A stretch of DNA of 64,000 nucleotides from Candidatus Microbacterium colombiense (GTDB lineage Bacteria > Actinomycetota > Actinomycetes > Actinomycetales > Microbacteriaceae): contig CP119308.1 of the NCBI GenBank assembly GCA_029203165.1, positions 620,001 through 684,000 on the forward strand, read 5' to 3'. Position numbers and translations under genes: made by a program. Shown piece after piece: positions 46,145 through 55,326 of this stretch; position 1 is the first letter of the stretch; each line of letters starts with the position of its first letter. The notes under the pieces are model-generated. The model made no database searches and was not told the DNA's origin. It worked only from the letters and a program-made list of their open reading frames with translations.

Positions 46145-47179
46145 TCAGTCTTCGACCAGCTGATCGCGGATGCGCCGCAGGTCCTCCATCATCGACCCGA
46201 TCAGGATCCAGTGCTGCGACGACGGCGGGCGGATCACGAGCGGCGCCGTCAGTGCCGGGATCACGGACGTGAGCGCCTCCGGCTCCGGTGCGACATCGGC
46301 GATCTGCACCGCGAGACGCACATCGTGCCCGGCCCGGCGCAGCTGCTCGGCGATCGCGGCCACGGCGGGCTCCTCGCCGATCGAGTCGTCGTAGTGGTCG
46401 AAGTAGGCGCGGGTCATTCCGATCACCTGGGTGACGATGGGGGAGAGCCGTTCCAGCAGTGCACGCATCTCGCGCAGGTCGGCGCGGTGCGTGGAGCGTC
46501 GCGGGTTCAGCGTGAGCGACTCCTCGCCGGCGGCGATGGATGCTTCGGCGGCATCCTTCATCGGGCGCAGCAGTCGCGCCTCCAGCATCAGCTCCTGGAG
46601 CTTGCGGGCGGTCTGCGGCGAGGGCAGTGCGTCGGCCAGACGGTCGAGGCTCGCGGCCAACTCGCTGCCGAGCAGCCCGAGGTCGCGGCGTGCGGGCGCG
46701 ACCAGCACGGGAGGCACGATCGCCGCGTTCACGACGATGCCGATCACCACGCCGATCAGCGTCTCGACGATGCGGGCGAACGCGTACTCCGGGCTCGACG
46801 AACCGAGCGCCAGCACGAGCATCGCCGAGATCGCGACCTGGTTGCCGGTGCCGGGCGAGGCGCGGAACACCCACGCGACGAGCATCGCGACCACGATCGC
46901 GAGCAGCACGATCCAGCTGGGCGACCCCAGGAGCAGGCCGAGGGCGACGGCGATCACGACGCCCGCGATCACACCGATGCTGCGCTCGAGAGCCTTCGAC
47001 AGGGACTGGTTCACGCTCGGCTGCACGACCAGCAGTGCCGCGATCGCGGCGAAGACGGGGAGTTGCGCCGGGAACACCCACCCGGCGATCAGCCACGCCG
47101 AGATCGTCGCAGCGGCGGACTTGACCACCTGCAGCAACGGGGAGCGCTGGGAGGCGCGGATCGCGGCGGGGATGCGCAT
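46145..47179 (-). CDS. FUSC family inner-membrane transporter-like protein
   Basis: 344 residues. Six membrane segments between about residues 20 and 165 (ATISAWLIAGWVFPAQLPVFAAIAALLVVQP, VIAGVVIAVALGLLLG, IVLLAIVVAMLVAW, ALGSSSPEYAFARIVETLIGVVIGIVVNAAIV). A cytoplasmic helical tail follows from ~170. Relatives export aromatic acids or contribute to envelope function. 22 bp after, on the same strand, comes the AlkD-like gene. Confidence 0.8.
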   Translation of the reverse strand: MRIPAAIRASQRSPLLQVVKSAAATISAWLIAGWVFPAQLPVFAAIAALLVVQPSVNQSLSKALERSIGVIAGVVIAVALGLLLGSPSWIVLLAIVVAMLVAWVFRASPGTGNQVAISAMLVLALGSSSPEYAFARIVETLIGVVIGIVVNAAIVPPVLVAPARRDLGLLGSELAASLDRLADALPSPQTARKLQELMLEARLLRPMKDAAEASIAAGEESLTLNPRRSTHRADLREMRALLERLSPIVTQVIGMTRAYFDHYDDSIGEEPAVAAIAEQLRRAGHDVRLAVQIADVAPEPEALTSVIPALTAPLVIRPPSSQHWILIGSMMEDLRRIRDQLVED

Positions 47180-47225
47180 GCCTCCACGCTAGTGCGATGC
47201 ACATGGCGTGGGTTGGCGGGGTCAC

Positions 47226-47304
47226 TTGCACGATGAAGTGCCGGATGCACGACGGATGTGCGGTATTCGTCGTGCAGATGGCGCGTGGTCGTGCAGATGG
47301 CGCG
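47226..47304. repeat. GTCGTGCAGATGGCGCG tandem copies with opposed words
   Basis: GTCGTGCAGATGGCGCG occurs exactly at 47269 and 47288, 19 bases apart. Two opposed words lie before them: TTGCACGATGAAGTGCC near 47226 and GGATGCACGACGGATG near 47243. It has the two-forward, two-inverted layout of the other elements, here in the divergent gap between the FUSC gene and a small gene. Confidence 0.7.
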
Positions 47305-47426
47305 CGACAAAGCGGATCGTCTTAGGCCCGGGGGCGGACGCGGACGAAAGATAGGGAATCCGTCGGATGTGGGCGGGGCGCCTCAGAGCCGAGTGTAGGG
47401 ATATCGCACACCGTCGAGGAGAAGCC

Positions 47427-47678
47427 ATGTACGAGAACCCCTCTCTCAGCTATCAGGTCAGCGAGTTCGAGCGCGAGCAGCTGGAGCAGGCCGTCGAACG
47501 CCGTCGGATGCTGATCGAGCGTGCCGATCAGATCGTGCCGCGTCCGGTCGGAGCCCTGCGGCGGATGCTGCACCGGATGCTCGGGCGCGCAGGAGCGGGG
47601 GCAGGCGCGCAGACCGCTGCCGCTCCAACGACCGAGCGCCGTTCCCCTGGCGCCTGCGAGCCCCTGACCGCGCGGTGA
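47427..47678 (+). CDS. Small basic hypothetical protein
   Basis: 83 residues starting MYENPSLSYQVSEFEREQLEQAVERRR, a charged helix possibly forming a coiled coil, then a basic middle (PVGALRRMLHRMLGRAG) and Ala-rich tail. GAGGAG lies six bases upstream of the ATG. No family recognised. It lies 86 bp before the LuxR-family gene on the same strand. Confidence 0.65.
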   Translation: MYENPSLSYQVSEFEREQLEQAVERRRMLIERADQIVPRPVGALRRMLHRMLGRAGAGAGAQTAAAPTTERRSPGACEPLTAR

Positions 47679-47764
47679 ACCCCGCGATCTCCACGGCGCC
47701 GCGCCGCACACAGGTCAGCGCGGACAGCGGCCCGGATGTCGGCGGGGAGTGGGAGCATGAATCC

Positions 47765-50656
47765 ATGCCCTCGTTCGCCACGAGCTTCGCGATGGTCGGT
47801 CGCGACGCCGATCTCGCGGTCGTGCTGCGTGCGTTCGAGAGCGCCGTGGAGGGAACGCCGACGGCCCTGCTCGTCGAGGGGGAGGCCGGCATCGGCAAGT
47901 CGCGGCTGCTGCGCGAGTTCGCGGCGGTGGTCGCCGACCGGGCCGACGTGCACGTCGGCTGGTGCCTCGACCTCGGCGCGGCACGTACGCCGTACGGCCC
48001 CCTGACCGGCATCCTGCGTTCGCTCGTCGCGCTGGTCGGCGTCGACGAGGCGCGCGCGGCCGTGGGCGTGGGGGCCGAGGCATTGGGCATGCTGCTGCCC
48101 GCGCTGGCATCCGGGCAGACCGAACGCGCGGCCACGAGCCCCGAGCGGTTGCGCGATGCGATCGCGACGCTCATCGAGACGGCCGCAGCACTCGCTCCCC
48201 AGGTGCTGATCATCGAAGACCTGCACTGGGCCGACGAGTCCACGCTCGCGATCCTCTCCTTCCTGCTGCGCACGCTCACGCGTGGCAGGGTCCTTCTCCT
48301 CCTCAGCTGCCGCTCCGACGATGTGCGTCGGGGCGACGCGGTCAGCAGGTTCATCGCCGAGGGCGCCAGGGCGCGCCTGCTCGAACGGCTCGCACTGCAA
48401 CGGCTCGAAGCGGATGCCGTGCGGGCGCTCGCCGAGCAGATCACCGGCCACCCCCTCAGTGAAGGAGCGCTCGAGAGGGTGCAGGAGCGCGCCGAGGGTG
48501 TCCCGTTCTTCGTCGAGGAGATCGCGGGATGCACGGCGGGTCCGCTGCCCGACGGCCTCCGTGACATCCTGCTCGCGCGCTTCGATCGTCTGGGCGTCGA
48601 TGCGCGTCGGGTGGTTCAGGTCGCGTCCGGTGCGGAGCGCCCGCTCGCACATCCGCTGCTCGTGCGTCTCACCGACCTGGGTGAGGAGCGGCTCGACGAT
48701 GCTCTCCGCGAGGCGATGAGCAGCGGGATCCTCGTGACCGCCGACGATCTCTATCGATTCCGGCACGCCCTTCTCCGCGAGGCCGTGCACGCCGACCTGC
48801 TGCCGGGTGAGAGATCGAGACTGCATCGCTCCTACGCCGAGACCCTCGAGGTGTACTGCGACGACACCGAGAGCGGCGACGCGGCAGCGCTGGCACATCA
48901 CTGGCAGCTCGCTCAGGACGAGCGGCGTGCGCTCATCGCGGCCGTCGAGGCGATGCGTGACGCCAAGACGCAGTTCGCGTTCGGAGCCGCCGCGCGGTTC
49001 GGGGAACTCGCGCTCGATCTGTGGCCGCACGTGTCCGATGCCGCGGAGGCGGCCGGCGTCGAGCACCTCGAGCTGCTCCACACGCTCGGGTCGATCCTGC
49101 GCAACGCGGGCGACGGCGAACGGGCGCTCGCGGTCGCCAATCTCGCGCTCGACGAGGCTGATCCCTCGACCATCGATCCTCGACTGCACGCGCGGCTGCT
49201 GCGCAACAAGGCGCTGTATCTGGTCAACCTCGGGCGTGCGGGAGCGATTCCTCTGCTGCAGCAGGCTCTCGCGATCGTCGATGCCGGTATCGATGACGAC
49301 GCGCTCCGGGCGGAGCTGCTGAACCAGCTCGCGAGCCGGCGCATGATCGCGGGTGATCGTGTCGAGGCGATCGCGCTCGCGGACGCCGCAACCGACGCCG
49401 CGGCACGCGCGCACTCCGACGATCAGCTTTCGGTGGCGGCCAACGTGCGTGGTGCCTCGCGCGCACACCTGGGCGACGTCGACGGAGGCATCCGGGAGTA
49501 CAGGCTCTCCCGTGACCTCGCCCGCGGCAGCACCGCCGAAATGCGCTACCGGGTGAACTACTCCGACCTGCTCGGTCTGCTCGGCCGCTACCGAGAGGCG
49601 CTCGTGCTCGCAGAAGAGGGGCTCGCGCGGGCGCGAGAGCTCGGTGTCGAGCGCACGTCCGGGTCGATCATGGCGCAGAACATGGCGGTGCCATTGCTCG
49701 AACGCGGCGAGATCGGCCGGGTCGAGGAAATGCTCGCGCGCGATTTCATGCAGGGCACGCTGCGGGTGTTCCGCATGTACGCCACGATGACGCGGGTACG
49801 CGTGCTCGCCTGGCGCGGGAAGACCGCCGAGGCCGTGGAAGCGATGAGCGAGTGGCTTCCCGCCTTCGCGGAGACCGGGGCCGTGGAACGGCAGATCTGG
49901 TACGACGGCATCGTCATGCAGGTGGCCGTGGCGGAGAGCGCCGGAGATCCGCGAGGAGCGCTCGCTGCGATCCTCGCCATGCTCGACGACGACGGGCCGG
50001 TTCTGCTGCACCAGCGACGTCTTCTGCTGCAGGCCGGCGCGATCATCAGCGAGCTGCGGGTGGCAGGCGACGACGTCGGAGCGGCGACGCGTGCAGTCGC
50101 TGAGGCCTGGGATGCGCAATCCGAGCAGCTGCGAGGAGACGCCTGGTCGGCGCTGCTGGAAGCCCTGCTCGATCCGACGGCGGATGCCCTCGACCAGGCG
50201 ATCATCACCGCAGACGGCGACGATGTGCCGGTCACGTTCCGCGTCGTCCTGCGGATCGAGCGCGCGCGCATGCGGGTGCATGCCGGCGACCGGCCGGCTG
50301 CGGCATCGCTTCTCTCCGCGGCGGAGGCGATCGCCGACGAACTCGGCCACGTGCAGTTGCAGACGGCGGTGGCATCCTTCGCCCGCGCTGCCGGACTGCG
50401 GGGCGAGGGGGAGCGCAGCGCGTCTGTCGGCCCGGCTCTGCTCACCGCGCGCGAGCGGCAGGTGCTGGCGTTGATCGCCGAGGGGCTCAGCAACCGGCAG
50501 ATCGGCGAGCGGCTGTTCATCAGTGTGAAGACCGTGAGCGTGCATGTCTCGGCGGTACTACGCAAGCTCGGTGTCGGCACGCGCACCGAAGCCGCGCTGG
50601 TGTCGCGATCCGCGGAACGCGAGTCGGCGCCGACCGGGGTCGCACTGGGCGTGTGA
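47765..50656 (+). CDS. LuxR-family regulator with AAA ATPase domain (LAL type)
   Basis: 963 residues. N-terminal AAA-like region: Walker A EGEAGIGKSRLL near 37-48 and Walker B-like LIIEDLHWADEST near 150. A long TPR-like helical middle follows (ALAVANLALDEADPSTIDPRLHARLLRNKALYLVNLGR). The C-terminal LuxR HTH reads LTARERQVLALIAEGLSNRQIGERLFISVKTVSVHVSAVLRKLG. ATG 47765 is chosen because it begins close to the ATPase domain; a longer upstream frame begins at 47675. A global signal-dependent activator; target and ligand are unknown. Confidence 0.88.
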   Translation: MPSFATSFAMVGRDADLAVVLRAFESAVEGTPTALLVEGEAGIGKSRLLREFAAVVADRADVHVGWCLDLGAARTPYGPLTGILRSLVALVGVDEARAAVGVGAEALGMLLPALASGQTERAATSPERLRDAIATLIETAAALAPQVLIIEDLHWADESTLAILSFLLRTLTRGRVLLLLSCRSDDVRRGDAVSRFIAEGARARLLERLALQRLEADAVRALAEQITGHPLSEGALERVQERAEGVPFFVEEIAGCTAGPLPDGLRDILLARFDRLGVDARRVVQVASGAERPLAHPLLVRLTDLGEERLDDALREAMSSGILVTADDLYRFRHALLREAVHADLLPGERSRLHRSYAETLEVYCDDTESGDAAALAHHWQLAQDERRALIAAVEAMRDAKTQFAFGAAARFGELALDLWPHVSDAAEAAGVEHLELLHTLGSILRNAGDGERALAVANLALDEADPSTIDPRLHARLLRNKALYLVNLGRAGAIPLLQQALAIVDAGIDDDALRAELLNQLASRRMIAGDRVEAIALADAATDAAARAHSDDQLSVAANVRGASRAHLGDVDGGIREYRLSRDLARGSTAEMRYRVNYSDLLGLLGRYREALVLAEEGLARARELGVERTSGSIMAQNMAVPLLERGEIGRVEEMLARDFMQGTLRVFRMYATMTRVRVLAWRGKTAEAVEAMSEWLPAFAETGAVERQIWYDGIVMQVAVAESAGDPRGALAAILAMLDDDGPVLLHQRRLLLQAGAIISELRVAGDDVGAATRAVAEAWDAQSEQLRGDAWSALLEALLDPTADALDQAIITADGDDVPVTFRVVLRIERARMRVHAGDRPAAASLLSAAEAIADELGHVQLQTAVASFARAAGLRGEGERSASVGPALLTARERQVLALIAEGLSNRQIGERLFISVKTVSVHVSAVLRKLGVGTRTEAALVSRSAERESAPTGVALGV

Positions 50657-50942
50657 GAGGGCGGTCGCCGATCTGCCCGGTCGTCTGTCGGCTCGACGTG
50701 ATACGGTGAGCGTGTCCCTCCTTCCGGAGGAGCCATTCATCACCGGCCCGCGAACGCTTGATGCGACGTGTGCGGCCCTACACCTGGATTCGAATCTGGT
50801 CGATCGGTTCGGCACGGATCCCACAGACAATCAGCCTCCGCCGTATCCGTATGGAGATCGGCGAACATCGTGCCCGTCGGATTCTCGGCGTGGTGCCCCA
50901 GGCCGTGTAAACAGCGGTCAGATCAACAGAAAGAAGAAACAC

Positions 50943-51146
50943 ATGGCCACCGGCACTGTGAAATGGTTCAACGCGGAAAAGGGCTTCGGCTTCATCGCTC
51001 CCGATGACGGCTCGGACGACCTGTTCGCCCACTACTCGGCGATCACGGGTTCGGGCTTCAAGGAGCTCCGCGAGAACCAGAAGGTCGAATTCGACGCTGA
51101 GCGTGGCCCCAAGGGCATGCAGGCGGCGAACATCCGCGCACTCTGA
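50943..51146 (+). CDS. cspA: Cold-shock protein (CspA family)
   Basis: 67 residues. RNA-binding motifs KGFGFI (RNP1) and DLFAHYSAI (RNP2) are present, with TVKWFNAEKGFGFIAPDDG at the start. It is a nucleic-acid chaperone. The ribosome site AGAAAG is weak. The 286-base region before it (50657-50942) has no convincing gene and may form the long 5' leader usual for cold-shock genes; no tRNA or riboswitch was recognised in it. Followed by a strong terminator. Confidence 0.93.
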   Translation: MATGTVKWFNAEKGFGFIAPDDGSDDLFAHYSAITGSGFKELRENQKVEFDAERGPKGMQAANIRAL

Positions 51147-51163
51147 GCGCGCACTGATCGTCC

Positions 51164-51201
51164 GGAAGCCGGTCGGCCCCCTCGGGGTCCGGCCGGCTTC
51201 T
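51164..51201 (+). terminator. Factor-independent terminator after cspA
   Basis: GAAGCCGG-TCGG-CCCC pairs with GGGG-TCCGG-CCGGCTTC around a short CTC loop, 18 bases after the stop codon of the cold-shock gene. No strong T-run follows, which is common in high-GC actinobacteria. Confidence 0.7.
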
Positions 51202-51251
51202 GCGTTCCCGGATGCCGGTGGCGCCGGAGGTATGTGCAGACCATCGCCTTA

Positions 51252-51292
51252 TTAGGCACGCCTAACTTCTGTTAGATTAGGCCAGGCTTACC
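51252..51292. promoter_or_regulatory. Two DtxR/IdeR-type iron boxes
   Basis: TTAGGCACGCCTAACTT (51252-51268) matches the TTAGG-TTAGCC-TAA consensus of iron-dependent DtxR repressors. A second half-matching site TTAGGCCAGGCTTACC follows at 51277. They precede the siderophore-binding protein gene by 33-57 bases and probably repress the operon under iron sufficiency. Confidence 0.8.
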
Positions 51293-51324
51293 AAAGCCTC
51301 ACCCCCTCCACCATCCGAAAGGGC

Positions 51325-52368
51325 ATGCCTGTGCGCACCTCTCGACTTCTCGCCGCCGTCGGCACCGCCGCGGCCCTCGCTCTGAGCCTCGCCGCCTGCG
51401 CGACGCCCGCTGCCGATGACGCCTCCGACTCCGCCGGCGGCAACCCCGCCGACGCCTCCGCCTTCCCGGTCACGATCGAGCACGTCTACGGCGAGACCAC
51501 CATCACCGAGAAGCCCGAGCGCGTCGCGACGATCGCCTGGGCGAATCACGAGGTGCCTCTGGCCCTCGGTATCGTCCCGGTCGGCATGAGCAAGGCCACC
51601 TGGGGTGACGACGACGACAACGGCGTGCTGCCCTGGGTCGAGGAGAAGCTCGACGAGCTGGGCGCCGACACCCCCGTGCTGTTCGACGAGACCGACGGCA
51701 TCGACTACGAGGCCGTCGCCGACACCGAGCCCGACGTCATCCTCGCCGCCTACTCCGGCCTGACGCAGGAGGAGTACGACACTCTCTCCAAGATCGCGCC
51801 GGTCGTCGCCTACCCCGAGGTCGCCTGGGGCACCACGGTCGACCAGATGATCGAGCTCAACTCGAAGGCACTCGGGCTCGAGGCTGAAGGCGAGGCGTTG
51901 ATCGACGACCTGCACGCCGACGCCGAGGCCGCGCTCGAGGAGAACAGCGCCCTCAAGGGCAAGAAGGTCCTGTTCGCGTACATCGACCCGACCGACCTCA
52001 GCCAGGTCGGCTACTACACCGCGATCGACACGCGCCCCGGCTTCCTGCACGACAACCTGGGGCTCCCGCTGCCCTCGATCGTCGAGGAGAACGCCGACAG
52101 CGACCAGTTCTACCTGACGGTCAGCTCCGAAGAGGCCGACAAGTTCGACGACGTCGACGTGTTCGTGACCTACGGCGACGACTCGATCATCGCCACGCTG
52201 CAGGCCGACCCGCTGCTGTCGAAGATCCCGGCGATCGCCGAGGGACGCATCGCGATCCTCCCCGACGCGACCCCCATCGCGGCGTCGGCGAACCCGTCTC
52301 CGCTGTCGATCCCGTGGGGCCTGAGCGACTACCTCGGCCTCCTGGCCGCGCCGCTCGCCGCGAACTGA
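51325..52368 (+). CDS. Iron-siderophore ABC transporter, substrate-binding lipoprotein
   Basis: 347 residues, Fe-binding FecB/FhuD-like fold. Lipobox LSLAAC with C25, acidic linker, then PVTIEHVYGETTITEKPERVATIAW and DVFVTYGDDSIIATL. The ATG at 51325 is used, but a GTG at 51331 has AAAGGG seven bases upstream and may be the real start. Extracellular capture of a ferric siderophore. First gene of the iron-boxed operon with two permeases, an ATPase and a siderophore-interacting protein. Confidence 0.88.
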   Translation: MPVRTSRLLAAVGTAAALALSLAACATPAADDASDSAGGNPADASAFPVTIEHVYGETTITEKPERVATIAWANHEVPLALGIVPVGMSKATWGDDDDNGVLPWVEEKLDELGADTPVLFDETDGIDYEAVADTEPDVILAAYSGLTQEEYDTLSKIAPVVAYPEVAWGTTVDQMIELNSKALGLEAEGEALIDDLHADAEAALEENSALKGKKVLFAYIDPTDLSQVGYYTAIDTRPGFLHDNLGLPLPSIVEENADSDQFYLTVSSEEADKFDDVDVFVTYGDDSIIATLQADPLLSKIPAIAEGRIAILPDATPIAASANPSPLSIPWGLSDYLGLLAAPLAAN

Positions 52369-52399
52369 GCCTCGGCTCTTCCGCACAGCACTGAGCGCA

Positions 52400-53443
52400 G
52401 TGACCACCGTCACCGTCCCCACGCCGGGCACCGCAGATCTGCGGCGCCCGGCATGGGCGCGCACCCTCTGGCTCCTGGTCGGGGTGGGCGTGCTGCTCGT
52501 GCTGTGCGTCCTCTCCGTCTGCTTCGGCGTGCGAGCCGTGAGCATCGACGACATCGTCGCCGCTCTCGGCGGGCACACCGACACCCTCGCCCAGGCCGCC
52601 ATCGTGAAGCGGCTTCCCCGCACGGCGCTCGCGATCCTGGTCGGTGCGGCGCTCGCCCTCGCCGGTGCCACGATGCAGGCGGTCACACGCAACCCGATCG
52701 CCGACCCCGGCATCCTGGGCGTCTCGAACGGCGCATCGCTCGCCGTCGTCCTGGGCATCGCGTTCCTCGGACTCTCCGACCCCTACGGGCAGATGGCCTT
52801 CGCGATCGTCGGTGCCGCGATCGCTGCGACCTTCGTCTACACGGTCGGTTCCCTCGGCAGGGGCGGAGCCACACCCCTCAAGCTCGCCCTCGCGGGGGCC
52901 GCCACGTCGGCCGCCTTCGCCTCCCTGATCAGCGCCGTCATGCTGCCGCGCGTCGATCTGCTGCAGACCTTCCAGTCCTGGCAGATCGGTGGGGTGGGCG
53001 GCGCCGAGTGGCCGCGCATCGCCGTGACGGCACCGGTTCTGGCACTCGGAGCACTGATCTGCTTCGCGAGCTCGCGCGGCATGAACTCCCTCGCGCTCGG
53101 AGACGACATGGCGAAGGGGCTGGGCGAGCACGTGTTCCGCACCCGCCTGATGTCGGCGCTCGGCGCGGTGATCCTCGCGGGGGCCGCCACGGCGATCGCC
53201 GGACCCATCGGGTTCGTCGGCCTCGTGATCCCGCACGTCTGCCGCATGCTGATCGGCACCGACCATCGCTGGCTGCTGCCGTTCTCGGCACTCGGCGGCG
53301 CGGCACTGCTGCTCGCGAGCGACATCGTCGGCCGCGTGATCGCCCCGTCGTCGGAGGAGATCCAGGTCGGCATCATCACGGCGATCATCGGCGCCCCCTT
53401 CTTCATCTGGATCGTCCGTCGCCAGAAGGTGCGTGAACTGTGA
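52400..53443 (+). CDS. FecCD-type iron-siderophore permease 1
   Basis: 347 residues with about nine membrane segments, including AILVGAALALAGATMQAVTRNPIADPGILGVSNGASLAVV near the N-terminal third and GPIGFVGLVIPHVCRMLIGTDHRWLLPFSALGGAALLLASDIVGR in the C-terminal half, both typical of the FecCD family. GTG start. Forms a heterodimer with the next permease. Ends overlapping that gene's start by four bases. Confidence 0.92.
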   Translation: MTTVTVPTPGTADLRRPAWARTLWLLVGVGVLLVLCVLSVCFGVRAVSIDDIVAALGGHTDTLAQAAIVKRLPRTALAILVGAALALAGATMQAVTRNPIADPGILGVSNGASLAVVLGIAFLGLSDPYGQMAFAIVGAAIAATFVYTVGSLGRGGATPLKLALAGAATSAAFASLISAVMLPRVDLLQTFQSWQIGGVGGAEWPRIAVTAPVLALGALICFASSRGMNSLALGDDMAKGLGEHVFRTRLMSALGAVILAGAATAIAGPIGFVGLVIPHVCRMLIGTDHRWLLPFSALGGAALLLASDIVGRVIAPSSEEIQVGIITAIIGAPFFIWIVRRQKVREL

Positions 53444-54529
53444 GCGCCGCCACCCAGACCTCGCCGCAGACCCCGCCGTCCCCGGCTCGCGATGCCGGAG
53501 CCGCCGGCATCGCCGCCATCATCGCCGGACGCCGCTCGCGCCACCGCCGTCACGCGGTCGCCACCATCGTGCTCGGCATCCTGCTGTTCGTGCTCTTCGC
53601 CGTCGCGCTGATGATCGGCAACACCTTCTACACGCCCGAGCAGGTCATCCGGGTGATCCTCGGAGAGACCGTGCCGGGTGCCTCGTTCACGGTCGGCGAG
53701 CTGCGTCTTCCGCGCGCCGTGCTGGCCGTGCTGGCCGGTCTCGCCTTCGGTATCGCCGGCGTGTGCTTCCAGACGCTGCTGCGCAACCCGCTCGCCTCGC
53801 CCGACATCATCGGCATCTCCGACGGCGCGGGAGCGGCGGCGGTGCTGGGCATCGTCGTGCTGTCGCTGAACGGACCGGTCGTGTCGCTCCTCGCTCTCGG
53901 CGGCGCGATCCTGACCGCGGGCGTGATCTACCTGCTCTCGATCAAGGGCGGCTTCGCGGGCACCCGACTGATCCTGATCGGCATCGGCATCGCCGCGATG
54001 CTGCAGAGCGTCATCTCCTACGTGCTCTCACGCGCAGCCAGCTGGGACATCCAGACCGCCATGCAGTGGCTCACGGGCAGCCTGAACAACGCCTCGTGGG
54101 AACGCGTGACACCGCTCGCGCTCGCCGCGGTCGTCATCCTGCCGCTGATGCTCACGCAGGGCAGGGCGCTGGGCGCTCTGCAGCTGGGCGACGACTCGGC
54201 ATCCGGGCTCGGCGTGCGCGTCGAACCGCACCCGCCTGCTGTTCATCCTGGGCGCCGTCGCCCTGCTGGCCTTCGCCACCGCCGCCACCGGCCCGATCGC
54301 GTTCGTCGCGTTCATGGCCGGCCCCATCGCCGCCCGCATCACGGGCCCCGGCGCGAACCTGCTGCTGCCCAGCGCGTTCGTCGGCGCCGTGCTGGTGATC
54401 GGTGGCGACCTGATCGGCCAGTTCGCGCTCGGCGCGCGCTATCCGGTCGGCGTCATCACCGGAGTGCTCGGCGCCCCGTACCTGATCTACCTGCTCATCC
54501 GCACCAACCGCACGGGAGGCTCGCTATGA
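53440..54529 (+). pseudogene. FecCD-type iron-siderophore permease 2 with one frameshift
   Basis: About 362 residues after correction. GIAGVCFQTLLRNPLASPDIIGISDGAGAAAVLGI matches the family, and the tail GPIAFVAFMAGPIAARITGPGANLLLPSAFVGAVLVIGGDLIGQF completes it. The break is at 54226-54227, where the sequence reads GAACCGC and one C fewer would restore LGVRVERTRLLFILGAVALL. It is therefore probably an error or a very recent mutation. The end overlaps the ATPase start by four bases. Confidence 0.88.
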
Positions 54530-55326
54530 CCGTCTCGCACACGCTGTCGGCGGAGGGGGTCACCCTCTCCTACGGCGACCGCACCATCATCGACACCCTC
54601 GATCTGCAGATCAGCCCCGGCAGGATCACCACGATCGTCGGGGCGAACGGATGCGGCAAGTCGACACTGCTGCGCTCCCTCGCCCGGCTGCTCTCGCCGA
54701 GCGAGGGCCAGGTCGTGCTCGACGGCAAGTCGGTGCACGCGCGCCCGACCAAGGAGGTCGCGCGCATCCTCGGCCTGCTGCCGCAGTCGCCGGTCGCGCC
54801 CGAGGGCATCGCGGTCGCCGACCTCGTGGGCCGGGGGCGGCATCCGCATCAGAAGGTGCTCGCGCGGTGGAGCGCGCACGACTACGAGGTCGTCGCCGAC
54901 GCGCTCGCCGCCACCGGTACCACCGAACTCGCCGACCGCAGCGTCGACGAGCTCTCGGGCGGGCAGCGCCAGCGCGTCTGGATCGCCATGGCGCTCGCGC
55001 AGGAGACCGACATCCTCCTGCTCGACGAGCCGACCACCTTCCTCGACGTGGCGCACCAGGTCGAGGTGCTCGACCTGCTCACCGACCTGAGCGTGACGCG
55101 CGGCACGACCATCGTGATGGTGCTCCACGACCTCAACCTCGCCGCTCGGTATGCCGACGAACTCGTCGCCATGAAGGACGGCCGCGTGCATGCGACCGGC
55201 GCGCCGCAGGAGATCGTCACCGCCCAACTCGTCGAAGAGGTCTTCGGCCTCGCCAATCAGATCACCATCGACCCCGTCTCGGGCAAGCCGATGGTCACAC
55301 CCATCGGGAGGCATCATGTCCGCTGA
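54526..55326 (+). CDS. Iron-siderophore ABC transporter ATP-binding protein (FecE type)
   Basis: 266 residues. Walker A GANGCGKSTLL, Q-loop GLLPQSPVAPEG, signature LSGGQRQR, Walker B DILLLDEPTTFLDVAHQ and H-loop VMVLHDLNLAARYAD. Powers the two permeases. ATG overlaps the previous stop, and its last 11 bases overlap the siderophore-interacting protein start. Confidence 0.95.
   Translation: MTVSHTLSAEGVTLSYGDRTIIDTLDLQISPGRITTIVGANGCGKSTLLRSLARLLSPSEGQVVLDGKSVHARPTKEVARILGLLPQSPVAPEGIAVADLVGRGRHPHQKVLARWSAHDYEVVADALAATGTTELADRSVDELSGGQRQRVWIAMALAQETDILLLDEPTTFLDVAHQVEVLDLLTDLSVTRGTTIVMVLHDLNLAARYADELVAMKDGRVHATGAPQEIVTAQLVEEVFGLANQITIDPVSGKPMVTPIGRHHVR

Noticed and set aside
47528..50545. A 1005-residue minus-strand frame opposite the LuxR-type gene
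   Set aside because: Composition is typical of high-GC antisense, and the plus-strand gene has Walker and HTH motifs.
50780..50800. GGATTCGAATC-like sequence considered as the T-arm of a tRNA
   Set aside because: No acceptor or anticodon stems fit around it, so it is a chance match in the cspA leader.
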